Source: Saccoglossus kowalevskii
Taxonomy: Eukaryota; Hemichordata; Enteropneusta; Harrimaniidae
DNA: 44,075 nt
Assembly (NCBI RefSeq): GCF_000003605.2
Contig: NW_003124894.1
Coordinates: forward strand, 607,677-651,751
Direction: 5' to 3'
The notes under the pieces were generated by a model. The model saw only the letters and a program-made list of their open reading frames with translations, made no database searches and was not told the DNA's origin. Positions 36,301 to 43,739 of the stretch are shown here, piece after piece (position 1 is the stretch's first letter; each line of letters opens with the position of its first letter). The translations under genes were made by a program, and so were the position numbers.

Positions 36301-37206
36301 ATGCTATGTCTTTTACACAGAGTTTTGGCATGTTTATTGACTCACAAGTGATATATGTTGTAATCCAAACTTATAATTCATATATTATCATTTTACATTA
36401 CAGTGGTATACTTGCCGAATCATTTTCCAAAGTATTATTTGATACTGTACCCATTATTTGGGTTAAGCCAGGTAAGTTGTTCATGAATCAACACATTCAT
36501 GTGCTTCTGTATACTTGTCATTGTCATGGATGCTTTCTTCTTTGTATTCTTCTTTGCTGTATAGAAATCTATATTTTCTGTCAAAGCTCTTAAAACTTGT
36601 ATTATACACAGAATAGACAGTTTAAGTTGAATTCAAATTTGTCACTACTGAACATGTTACTGCACATATATGCAATGCGTTATGGGGGGTAACCTCATTG
36701 TATATAATGGAAATCACTCTGGAAACTAGCCTAAATTATAGTTTTCACAATACAACGATTCATATCAATAAAAATGTACGACTCTTTCCATCCCATGTCA
36801 ACAAGCAAATTCATATTTTTATGAAGAAATAATCACACCATAGTAACCAATGTATAAATGCCAATGTTGACAATTTTCCATGATATTTCAGACTTTTGTG
36901 ACCCCAATTTTGTTCCCATTTTTGGCATCATGAACCTATAATTATGAAAGTATTACATATAAATCTGAAATTCAACTTGAACCTCTTTAAATATTATTAT
37001 TTTTTTTCTTTTTAGGTAAAAAAGCGGATTTCGCAGTGAAAAATGATTACACATGTCCACTATACAAGACAAGTGAGCGACGTGGTACACTATCCACTAC
37101 TGGTCACTCTACTAACTTTGTTTTATCCATCGAGCTACCAACAGACAGGGATACGAGACACTGGATTAAGCGTGGTGTTGCTTTGCTTTGTCAATTAGAT
37201 GATTAG
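7558..37206 (+). CDS. DNAH12: Axonemal inner-arm dynein heavy chain, DNAH12-like (complete, 62 coding exons)
   Basis: This is an ATP-driven minus-end motor of the ciliary inner dynein arm. Sixty-two exons with GT-AG borders join in one frame to 11,940 nt (3,979 aa plus stop). The order is tail, linker, AAA1-AAA4 with P-loops at about residues 1297, 1578, 1931 and 2296, stalk with microtubule-binding tip (about 2500-2842), AAA5, AAA6 and the C-terminal domain. The start ATG directly follows acceptor TTTTTTCAG and opens MASSSSPL. The length is close to human DNAH12 (about 3,960), shorter than DNAH7 and DNAH3. The N-terminal segments ([41 protein letters not shown]) match DNAH12 as I recall it. 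Membership of the DNAH3/7/12 group is certain; the exact paralogue is likely. A 5' UTR exon ends at 6901. No frameshift or premature stop was found. Confidence 0.95.
7861..9051. other. Dynein intron 1 of the coding region, nothing recognised
   Basis: A 1.2-kb AT-rich intron between the N-terminal exon and the 27-nt microexon. I found no further exon, although the recalled human protein aligns across it with no missing residues. No RNA gene or clear repeat is evident. Confidence 0.55.
9052..9078 (+). CDS. DNAH12: 27-nt microexon of the dynein tail
   Basis: ATTAATAAAG precedes ATGATGAGC and the donor AGA|GTGAGT follows. The nine codons read MMSKDRRIR, phase 0 on both sides. They fill exactly the nine-residue gap between PEYPKA and [11 protein letters not shown] when compared with the human DNAH12 N-terminus as I recall it (MTSEMKKKG in that place). 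It is too short for normal ORF detection. Confidence 0.8.
10421..11464. other. Dynein intron 4, nothing recognised
   Basis: AT-rich intron of about 1 kb. It contains 'ccttcccgaggtggtagatgc' near 10811, loosely resembling 'ccttcccgagtggcagg' near 12865 in another intron, perhaps remnants of one dispersed element. No exon is needed here for the protein to be continuous. Confidence 0.4.
12616..13230. other. Dynein intron 7, possible old repeat
   Basis: AT-rich intron of about 0.6 kb. It includes the 'cttcccgagtggcagg' stretch noted for intron 4 and otherwise no feature I can name. Confidence 0.4.
15488..17790 (+). CDS. DNAH12: DNAH12 exons 14-19: linker domain (about residues 805-1268)
   Basis: Exons: 15488-15673, 15903-16103, 16402-16596, 16708-16829, 16952-17511 and 17661-17790. 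The encoded linker (DHC_N2 region) swings over the AAA ring to make the power stroke. Highly conserved blocks are visible: [111 protein letters not shown] and [10 protein letters not shown]. Exon 18 is the longest coding exon (560 nt). Confidence 0.95.
17926..18870 (+). CDS. DNAH12: DNAH12 exons 20-22: AAA1, main ATPase site
   Basis: Exons: 17926-18214, 18325-18471 and 18625-18870. The P-loop GPAGTGKT lies at about residues 1297-1304 and the Walker B CFDEFNR at about 1347-1353. Conserved blocks [47 protein letters not shown] and [20 protein letters not shown] are intact. All catalytic residues needed for hydrolysis appear present, so the motor is predicted active. Confidence 0.97.
18871..19385. 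other. Dynein intron 22, nothing recognised
   Basis: AT-rich intron of about 0.5 kb between AAA1 and AAA2 exons. No exon, RNA gene or clear repeat is seen. Confidence 0.5.
19386..21560 (+). CDS. DNAH12: DNAH12 exons 23-28: AAA2
   Basis: Exons: 19386-19615, 19764-19947, 20496-20720, 20834-21016, 21138-21257 and 21369-21560. The second P-loop GEPFSGKT is at about residues 1578-1585. Conserved blocks are [51 protein letters not shown] and [21 protein letters not shown]2 normally binds ATP without hydrolysis. The phrase after IIQM reads SNSMSLIF where the human sequence I recall reads SPQMSLIF. The 0.55-kb intron 19948-20495 shows nothing recognised. Confidence 0.95.
21793..23364 (+). CDS. DNAH12: DNAH12 exons 29-34: AAA3
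   Basis: Exons: 21793-21944, 22074-22212, 22329-22495, 22620-22812, 22957-23162 and 23290-23364. The P-loop GPTGTGKS is at about residues 1931-1938. The Walker B region reads [31 protein letters not shown] and [14 protein letters not shown] follow. AAA3 is the regulatory nucleotide site. Exon 33 must end at ACCAG|GTGGGG so that the frame joins [15 protein letters not shown]. Confidence 0.95.
23686..25348 (+). CDS. DNAH12: DNAH12 exons 35-38: AAA4
   Basis: Exons: 23686-23946, 24418-24610, 24712-25068 and 25215-25348. The P-loop GVGGSGRQS is at about residues 2296-2304, typical of axonemal AAA4. Then come [60 protein letters not shown] and a WPEDAL(TR)VA block. The acceptor of exon 36 is built from a (TTTA)n microsatellite. 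The 0.47-kb intron 23947-24417 shows nothing else. Confidence 0.95.
25510..27166 (+). CDS. DNAH12: DNAH12 exons 39-42: stalk and microtubule-binding domain
   Basis: Exons: 25510-25753, 25988-26164, 26273-26494 and 26784-27166. Coiled coil 1 is in exons 39-40 ([20 protein letters not shown] and an Ala/Glu-rich run ending [10 protein letters not shown]). The tip is in exon 41 (about residues 2641-2714), reading [20 protein letters not shown] through [14 protein letters not shown]. Coiled coil 2 is in exon 42 ([20 protein letters not shown], ending [15 protein letters not shown]). This antiparallel hairpin carries the microtubule contact. Exon 40 has a weak donor (AAG|GTAGCT), yet the frame requires it. 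Confidence 0.94.
27334..30054 (+). CDS. DNAH12: DNAH12 exons 43-48: AAA5 region
   Basis: Exons: 27334-27481, 27638-27783, 28299-28513, 28657-28849, 29388-29753 and 29914-30054. AAA5 has no canonical P-loop. Blocks seen are [94 protein letters not shown] and [20 protein letters not shown]. It braces the stalk via the buttress. The AAA5/AAA6 boundary is approximate. Confidence 0.94.
27784..28298. other. Dynein intron 44, carries repeat copy A
   Basis: Positions about 27979-28110 hold a stretch (AAACAGCTTGATG, GAAATATATTTA, then AAGTAAT) that recurs in intron 49 at 31550-31670. No coding exon is required here. Confidence 0.55.
27979..28110 (+). repeat. Intronic repeat, copy A
   Basis: The order of words (acagcttgatg, agcaattt, tgaaatatattta, gtaagtaat or ataagtaat, then acatgatattta-like) is shared with 31550-31670 in the same orientation, with small indels. 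No coding content. The family is not recognised. Confidence 0.55.
28850..29387. other. Dynein intron 46, nothing recognised
   Basis: AT-rich intron of about 0.54 kb with no exon, RNA gene or evident repeat. Confidence 0.5.
30055..31313. other. Dynein intron 48, longest coding-region intron, with a candidate cassette microexon
   Basis: Intron of 1.26 kb. A 24-nt segment at 30514-30537 is bounded by ACACACAG and GTAAGT and would insert in frame. Around 31060-31210 there is a less AT-rich stretch of possible old repeat ('ttttcgctgc', 'gcgagggac'). Otherwise it is AT-rich. Confidence 0.5.
31314..34037 (+). CDS. DNAH12: DNAH12 exons 49-55: AAA6 region
   Basis: Exons: 31314-31472, 31806-31950, 32144-32368, 32767-32946, 33150-33290, 33474-33611 and 33804-34037. 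No canonical P-loop, as expected. Conserved blocks include [107 protein letters not shown] and [18 protein letters not shown]. Introns over 300 bp here are 31473-31805 (repeat copy B) and 32369-32766 (nothing seen). Confidence 0.95.
31550..31670 (+). repeat. Intronic repeat, copy B
   Basis: Direct relative of 27979-28110, located in intron 49. Shared blocks include AAAACAGCTTGATG, AAAGCAATTTAT or TAGCAATTTTAT, and TTGAAATATATTTA. Confidence 0.55.
34263..37206 (+). CDS. DNAH12: DNAH12 exons 56-62: C-terminal domain and stop
   Basis: Exons: 34263-34448, 34593-34696, 35245-35356, 35479-35709, 36099-36190, 36404-36471 and 37016-37206. Blocks: [20 protein letters not shown], a Gly-rich loop [63 protein letters not shown] and the terminal [15 protein letters not shown] through [14 protein letters not shown], then TAG. 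The [19 protein letters not shown] signature is typical of axonemal heavy-chain ends. Introns 34697-35244 (MITE-like), 35710-36098 and 36472-37015 (nothing seen) exceed 300 bp. Confidence 0.95.
34867..35075. mobile_element. MITE-like element with terminal inverted repeats
   Basis: The left end (about 34868-34905: TACTGTGAAATG, then CTAATTTTCACTGGGTTT) is the inverse of the right end (about 35040-35075, which read on the minus strand gives TACTGTAAAGGG, then TTAATTATTCACTGGGTTTT). Two internal copies of TATTCAATGGGTTTTAA lie near 34924 and 34989. It has no open reading frame. It lies in intron 57. Relatives occur in the IQUB intron near 2880-2990. Flanking target-site duplication was not determined. 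Confidence 0.65.
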
Positions 37207-37815
37207 TAATATACCGTCCATATTCAAACAATGTTATCTAAAGGCTTCTTACTTATAAAGTATTTTGCTTTAGATTTTTAGATTCTAGAGTGAATTTCCT
37301 GTATATTGTATATTAGAAAAAATATAGTTCAGTTTTCTCTTTATCTTTGGAAACAGATATATATTGTAAAATACTATGTCTCCGAAAAGGTGAGTATAAA
37401 ATTGCTCTCTTTCGACTTGCAGTGACTGGCATTTGTAGTGATTTTTGGGGATGACAAATGAAAGTACACAAGTTAATAACCAGCGTAATAACAAATCTGT
37501 ACTATGCGTCTCAGAAACTAATTTATTTTAATTGGAATCCAAGCGAATAATCCTTGTTGCAATTGAAGTACATTGTAAAATTAGTCATTTGATGAAACAT
37601 AGCGTGTCTATAAATGTGTGTACTTGCACCTAATATTGCATCCGTCCTTCCTAATGACATTTATTTTTTTTTAAAAAGGAAAATATGTATTTTGTAAATA
37701 TTTTGATGATTTAATGATTCTTACTGACTTGTATACTAATGTAAAGAATTTGAAGCATGTCTTTCCTTACATGTAAACTATTGTGTTATATAATAAAATG
37801 TACATTTTATCCTTG
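37207..37815 (+). other. DNAH12 3' UTR
   Basis: Noncoding sequence from the TAG stop to just past the AATAAA signal at 37792-37797. AT-rich, with no conserved element recognised. The exact end is inferred from the signal. Confidence 0.6.
37792..37797 (+). terminator. Polyadenylation signal (AATAAA)
   Basis: Canonical AATAAA about 590 bp after the dynein stop codon, followed by TGTACATTTT and a T/G-rich stretch (TTGAAATGTGTCG) that could serve as the downstream element. It is the best-placed signal for this gene. Confidence 0.6.
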
Positions 37816-39329
37816 AAATGTGTCGACTAGATTTCATCAATTGAAGAATTCTTTTAGAGGATGAAATCACATCAAACAGGGAATTTGGAATATCAGGATT
37901 TTTAATATTCACTGTCATTGTGTGGAGATGCTAAAGCCTTCAATAGGGAAAGCCTGAAATATTACTAGTACCGTGCAAGTGAAAATTAAACATTTTGTTG
38001 GCGGTGTTTCATCAATGATTGCATAGAATTAAAACCAAAATGGGGTATAATTTGTCATAAAATGACTACTTCTGATTGAATATATTTATAAATTTATCAT
38101 TCCATTAAAGATCACATCTCCCTGGCTGTTGGCCTCTGACCCTCAATTATTTTTTTTTTACCATAAGAAATGTGGTTGGAGAGGTTGGGAATCTAAAGGA
38201 CAATTGCTGTTCACTTGTCATAGATGATTGACCAGATTTAAATCTGTGAAACATTTCGATTTCAGCGATTAGTCATTTTCACCACAAGGGAGTTTTATAC
38301 TGCCTGAAAAGAGACATCGCAAAATTATTTAACTCTATAACTGTCATAAACATGCCTGTAGCTAGTCCTGTTTTTGTAATGTTATCTGATAATTTGCATT
38401 TTCACAAGATGACAACTTCATTCAATGCTGTTCAGATCACAATTTCAATGTAGCCATTTCCCCTCTATTTCAAAAAATAATAGTTTCAAAGATTGGAAAA
38501 TAGATTCTGTATTCTATATTCAAGAAAATGCTGATCATATCAAAGTCTTTTACATTACTGGGTTGAAAAACAAGAAACTTGTTGACAGTTTTACAAACAG
38601 TAATTTATTACATTATTCATATGTAGATTGATACACAGTAACAATATAGACAAGTTGACTTTGATAAACACCCAATCTCTGACTGCTACACAAATCATAC
38701 TATCATGAATCAAACTAGCTACAAATTCAAATAGAGCTCATTGGAAAATAAGTTTTATCTCGGACAACTACTGCCATGCCTGTAACAAATTTAATGTAAG
38801 CCTTCATGTTGTGTAAAGTACTAAAGAATTAGAAAGATACAGTATTAATAGTTGTCTAAGCGAATACACGTTTGAGTTTAAATTATGGCTTTGTTGGAGC
38901 CAATGTATGCCATTTCAGTAGAGTGCCCAAGATCACACAGGTCCTTGTGGGTGTACAACATGCACCAAGTTTTGATGAGCATGTATCAATTTAATAGACG
39001 TAAAAATGCCACCTGCAGAAGGCACCAATTGTATCATGGGCACATGGTCTAATAATAAAAGACAGTGGAAAGGCACCAATCAATTTAATGGATTTTTCTT
39101 TAAATTGACATTTTTATAATTAAAACTGATAATTACAGTAACTTGCGTTGATATATCAGAATGTAGCAATTATTACAGTTGTGTGTTTTCTCTAGATAAT
39201 AGCTGGAATTTAGTATGGTGCAATGTACATTTGTAATAAGTTACTACAAGTAATTCATTTTAAATCAAAATTCTGCAAAGCTCCTGCGTGAATACTCATT
39301 GTTGATTTAAAAAAAAAAAATTCTAAGAA

Positions 39330-39617
39330 ATGAAAATTCCCAACAGTCGGTGAAGGAGCAATGGCATTAGAGGTTAGTATCATCAGCCAACAGATGTTCA
39401 GCAGCAAAATGAAAAAATCCATTCTGAAGTTTTTGAGATTTTACTTGCACAGGCCAAGATGAGATAATTAATATACATATCTAATATATCTAATGTTTGT
39501 GTATTACCCCAAAGTAACTATGTAGTAAATGTGATTAAATTCCATTTTGAGATTTTGTTCACCAAGACGGACAGACTCATTATCTCCCTTGTGTGCTTTG
39601 CACACACAGGAGCTAAA
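39330..39617 (+). mobile_element. Possible hairpin-ended dispersed element
   Basis: The right end has 'accaagacggacagac', then an inverted repeat at 39584-39612 (CTCC...TGTGTGC TTT GCACACA...GGAG), followed directly by CTAAA. This end has the same layout as the element at the left edge of the window. The left boundary is a guess. Confidence 0.4.
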
Positions 39618-40157
39618 CATGATGTAAAGAGAAATAGTAAACTGAAAACACTAAAGATTGCATGTAATCTGATTAAATATAATATTAATTTTTAAAGTGT
39701 TATTGCGTCCAATAAAAAAACAATATTTTTTGTCATGATGTTCCTACAGTATATAGAGGAGATGCTACATTTTTTTTATACTAGTATGCAAACTGATTTA
39801 CAAAACAGTTTTACAAAATAACACAGGTAAATAAAAGGTTATTCAAGAAGACTTTCACATTCTCAAAGCTAATGTGAACTGACACAATTTACAGTTAGTA
39901 GCAAATTATATTTCTTCAGTAGGGTTTTCGAGGATTATTGTCAATTAAATGAACAATACCCTCCAGCACTCTCAGAATAAAATGAGCAGGGAAGCAAGGA
40001 CAGAGGCTCTATTTTTAATAAGTCATATTTGTTTTAGCAAAAAAAGCATCATTTTAACACATTTCATGTTTTCAGTTCTGGGAGTGTTGATTCAAATATT
40101 TACAAAATTGGAATACAACTTTAAACCCTGAATAGACATTAAATTGGTGCATAGCAG

Positions 40158-40300
40158 ACACCCTAGGGGGATGATTATTTTGCAATATGCAGACTCGTAG
40201 CATATTTTAAGATCAGGCAAGATTATTGACACCCTAGGAGAATGATTATTTTGCAATATGCAGACTAATAGCATATTTCAAGATCAAGCAAGATTATTGA
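40158..40300 (+). repeat. Two tandem copies of a 71-bp unit
   Basis: ACACCCTAGG starts near 40159 and again near 40230. Each is followed by GATGATTATTTTGCAATATG or a one-base variant, CAGACT.. AGCATATTT, AAGATCA.GCAAGATTATTGA. The second copy ends near 40300. A recent local duplication. Confidence 0.85.
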
Positions 40301-40722
40301 CTTCCTGAATTTTTTCAAAAATACAATACTATCCACAACATGATGATTATATATGGTTCGGAGGGGGAAGTAGATTTTAGGATAGATAACATCCTAATAC
40401 TTGGTCTCTTCAGGGATATAACGCCCTTCCCATGATGAAATCATAAGGCGGATATATGATCTTGGTCAGATATTATATCCCAGAAAAGTCCTCGCACACG
40501 CTTTATCCTACACTTCTCAATTTCTAACTGGTTGAAAACCACAAACTAAATTTAATCTACAATACAGTATTTGCTTTATTAGAAATACACATAAACTAGT
40601 AATTGCATGTATTGTATGCTAGATCATTGAAATATGCATTATTTTGACTATCCTGTATGCTAATTTCCATAAATTCCATAAGCACTTCTAACAGAGCAAA
40701 TAGGTTATGGCTTATTTGGAAT

Positions 40723-40932
40723 TTAGTCGTCTGTAGTGATTGTTAAAGGTTTTCCCTTGGGATCATCAAACCTATCCATGGTACTGAGACTCAGCAACAA
40801 CACCAAGCCAAATGCTAATATGAGCACCATCAGCAAGACTGTCATAAGACTCATCCAGACCTCTGGGGTGAAGATTCCAATGCAATCATCTGCTATAGAG
40901 AACCCATCACTGGTAACATTAAATGGTTGAAA
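40723..40932 (-). CDS. ATP6AP1: ATP6AP1 last exon: membrane anchor and cytosolic tail
   Basis: The acceptor TTTGACAG precedes TTT CAA CCA. The frame runs 69 codons to TAA at 40725-40723. FQPFNVTSDGFSIADDCIGI precedes the membrane helix. The mostly unrelated open frame on the plus strand over the same bases is a shadow. Confidence 0.9.
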   Translation of the reverse strand, partial: FQPFNVTSDGFSIADDCIGIFTPEVWMSLMTVLLMVLILAFGLVLLLSLSTMDRFDDPKGKPLTITTDD

Positions 40933-43432
40933 CTGTCAAAAAAAAAAATGAAAATATATACCATCATAAAAACAAAAATTTTCTTGTTCACATTCAACAA
41001 ATTATGTTTTAATGCTATAATGACTATAAACACAGAATATAGCACGGTCTGTTCAAATTATTGTCAATCAAATTTATTCAAACATCTCGTACTATGGGAT
41101 GGATTCAAATCAAGTATAATACTGCAAATGCAAATCCTTAATCTATACTGCTTACGTTGACAACATTATCAATCAACCAATCAAATTTACAGTCAATAGC
41201 TGAGTATGATGAGATAATACTAGCATCATATCTAGGCATAGTTGATGGAATTTTCAATCAACCAATCAAATTTACAGTCAATAGTTGAGTATGATGAGAT
41301 AATACTAGCATCATATCTAGGCATAGTTAATGGAATTTTCAATCAACCAATCAAATTTACAGTCAATAGTTGAGTAAGATGAGATAATACTAGCATCATA
41401 TCTAGGCATAGTTAATGGAATTTTCAATCAACCAATCAAATTTACAATCAATAGTTTAGTATGATGAGATAATACTAGCATCATATATTTTCTGTTGTTA
41501 ATCCTTGTAAAATTCAGACAAATGCATTCACTTGGGTGATGAACACTATGCATCACCATGAATTATATCAGATATACAAACCAGTGAGTGATAATAATGT
41601 ATCCTGCTTACCTGAAAACTGATATAGTCAATAAAACCAGTGAGGTTACTGTCAGATGTCGGCTCTGGTGGATTATCACAGTGGTAGGATCTGCCCATAG
41701 GTGCTGTGATATAGGCCGATTTTAACACTTCTGTTCTATCCGCCAGGTGAGATTGATTTGTATAGGTGTAACGTATCTGATACAGATTTGTCGTCCACAT
41801 ACCACGGTCGTTGTTCATGTACATGCTAGTAGAAAAAAAAAATCTTTCATTTTAAAAACATAGTATAGAACTTGAAAATTTGTCTATGTCTGTACAAAGT
41901 TCGACTTTTCTGACGAGATGAAAATATGATGAGACATATTTTTAAATTGATACATTGTAATATAAACCGCGGTTTATAATAGGACTTTAACGGTAGTACC
42001 AGACAATTCATAGCGAACCGTGTTCTGTTTCCTTGTGATATGTGTTCCAATCTAAACAGATATCTGGTTTATATAATACTATCTCCATTAATTATTGTAC
42101 TACATACAAAACATTAAAGGGACATTAGCAAAAAATAACCAAAAACTCATTTTTTGGATAATTTGTCTTCTAAAATCAATGTTTATATCATAAATGATAA
42201 CAAGCTTTTTACGAAAAGTAGACAATAATATTAATTTTCACTTTTACCATGGTACCAGGGATCAACTGACTGGTTTTCCAAGTATTCATTACAAAGGCGA
42301 AATTTGATATTTTTTTAATGAACAAGCCATGCATGGCACAATCCCCGTTAGTTATCGAATTTAAGATATATAGTTATGTTTATATTAATATAGCTGGGAC
42401 ATAAACATGTCAGGAATATGATTATGATTGTTTAACATTAAAATGATTGACATTTGTATCTGATCGTCAAACGAGTATTGAGAGATATTTGCTCTGGAAC
42501 AGCATTAATTAAAACAAAATCAGCCATTTTGAATACATGTATAATGAATATATATAAAATTTGAACATAATAAGTCAAAGCATGTCAGAGATATGGCACT
42601 AGAACTGCATTCATTAATACATAATGGCCACCAGTCGGCCATTTAAATCAGATCTGAAAAATAAAATGACGTGCATCAGGAACCCGTAATGTCTAATGTA
42701 TGTACCAAGTTTGAACAAAACCCATCAATAAATGCTAGAAATGCTTGATATTTGATGATTTTTTAGCAGAAAAATGGCCACCATTCGGCTATTTTTAATA
42801 GGATCGTCAAACCAATATATCTGTATATCTATTACATGATGTATAATGAATATTTAAAATTTGAACATTCACAGTCAAAGCAAGTCAGAGATATGGCACT
42901 AGAACCATATTCATTAAAACAAAATGGCCACCAGTCGGCCATGTTGAATCTTATCTGAAAAACAAAATGATGTGCATCAAGGTCCTATAATGTCCAAAGT
43001 ATATACCAAGTTTGAACAAAATCCATGTGTAAACAGCTGAGAAATGCTTGATTTTGATGGTTTTTTAGAACAAAAATGGCCACCATTCGGCCATCTTGAA
43101 TCTTGATGTGCATAAGTATAAGTGAAGTTTGATTGTGATTGGTCCAGAGATTTCTAAGATACAGGTCCGAACGCATGCACGCTCGCACACACACACAGGT
43201 CAAAACACAAGTCCCCGTTTTCGGACTGCATCCGAACAGGGACTTAAAGATAATTGGTAATTGTATTTAATATTCATTCTCCGATGATGGCAAAAAGTTA
43301 GAAAAAAATATCTTATGTTTCCACTATGGGGGCGCTCTAATTCTCTAGAGGGCGCTATAAAATGTTCAAGAATCCACTCACTTGATATCTAGAGTCAGCG
43401 TATCTTCAATGTCTGTGTAAGTAATCAGTAAT
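40723..43432 (-). CDS. ATP6AP1: ATP6AP1 (Ac45), V-ATPase accessory subunit S1, last three coding exons
   Basis: Ac45 is a type I membrane glycoprotein that helps assemble and target the V-type proton ATPase. Exons in transcript order: 43432-43382 (51 nt), 41825-41612 (214 nt) and 40932-40723 (210 nt with stop), with matching phases, giving about 157 C-terminal residues. The lumenal part has NQS, NLT and NVT glycosylation sequons and two cysteines (SYHCDN, DDCIGIF) that align with a pair in human Ac45. One transmembrane helix follows (about 22 hydrophobic residues from MSLMTVLLMVLILAFGLVLL). The short cytosolic tail reads STMDRFDDPKGKPLTITTDD. The MDRFDD tail is the family hallmark. The N-terminal two thirds lie off the right edge. 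Confidence 0.9.
40933..41611. other. ATP6AP1 last intron, with 85-bp tandem array
   Basis: Phase-0 intron bounded by CAG|GTAAGC and TTTGACAG on the minus strand. About half of it is the tandem array at 41171-41485. Confidence 0.8.
41171..41485. repeat. 85-bp tandem repeat, about 3.7 copies
   Basis: AATCAACCAATCAAATTTAC begins at 41171, 41256, 41341 and 41426, exactly 85 bp apart. Each copy contains GAGATAATACTAGCATCATA and, in the first three, TCTAGGCATAGTT(A/G)ATGG. Copies are nearly identical, so expansion was recent. Confidence 0.95.
42480..43245 (+). mobile_element. Dispersed repeat with ~300-bp internal units and a hairpin end
   Basis: The core AATGGCCACCAGTCGGCCAT lies at 42624 and again at 42924, exactly 300 bp apart. 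Around each core are shared words (AGAGATATGGCACTAGAAC, ACCAAGTTTGAACAAAA, AAATGCTTGAT). A second core type, ATGGCCACCATTCGGC, lies between at about 42775 and 43077. The right end is a CA-rich stretch then a hairpin (43209-43245). There is no long open frame, so it is non-autonomous. Confidence 0.7.
43209..43245 (+). repeat. Terminal hairpin of the ~300-bp-unit repeat
   Basis: AAGTCCCCGTTTTCGGA pairs with TCCGAACAGGGACTT around a CTGCA loop, with two small mismatches. TTAAAG follows. Confidence 0.75.
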
Positions 43433-43739
43433 CTGTAACAACATTTAAAAGTGATTAGGAATGTTATAAATATTGCATTTCAAATATTTGAGCGTTTTCC
43501 CAACCAAAAATCCCAAGATTTTCTGAATGAAGGCAATGTGTTGCTGCAAACGATTTAATCCTGGTATCACAAACATATCCCTCCTAGTTACGATACAGCT
43601 ATATGTAGAGTAACTTTCAGACAATATCACACAATGGAGGAATACCCGGGGATTGTATACTGTAAAACATGTTGAACAAGTCATTGTCAATGACACGTCC
43701 CCGTTCCGTTCATATTTGAGAGACATATACATTCAAAGC

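Larger units (their letters stand above)
37816..40722. other. Convergent intergenic region and ATP6AP1 3' UTR, gene-poor
   Basis: No convincing exon on either strand. The right part must contain the 3' UTR of the minus-strand ATP6AP1. A TTTATT at 40575-40580 is an AATAAA on that strand, about 145 bp past its stop. Small repeats occur at 39330-39617 and 40158-40300. Confidence 0.55.
41826..43381. other. ATP6AP1 intron, largely repeat-derived
   Basis: Intron between the 51-nt and 214-nt exons. The left part (41826-42110) shows nothing. From about 42114 onward it is dispersed-repeat sequence containing the GGCCA/TCGGCCAT array. Near 43325-43356 the word GGGCGCT occurs twice in an imperfect inverted arrangement. 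Confidence 0.6.

Noticed and set aside
39584-39612. Hairpin as a transcription terminator
   Set aside because: Rho-independent terminators do not apply to animal nuclear genes, and the hairpin is part of a repeat tail.
37207-40722. Small open frames in the convergent intergenic region as genes
   Set aside because: All are short, lack splice partners or recognisable domains, and have AT-driven composition; the area is UTR and repeats.
40736-40930. Plus-strand 64-aa open frame
   Set aside because: It is the complement of the ATP6AP1 membrane-anchor exon, whose translation matches the family tail.
41171-41485. CRISPR-like regular array
   Set aside because: Copies are contiguous 85-bp units without unique spacers, in an animal intron.
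43325-43356. GGGCGCT repeats as an operator or imprinting-type element
   Set aside because: Only two short copies beside a splice site inside an intron; chance or old repeat is enough to explain them.
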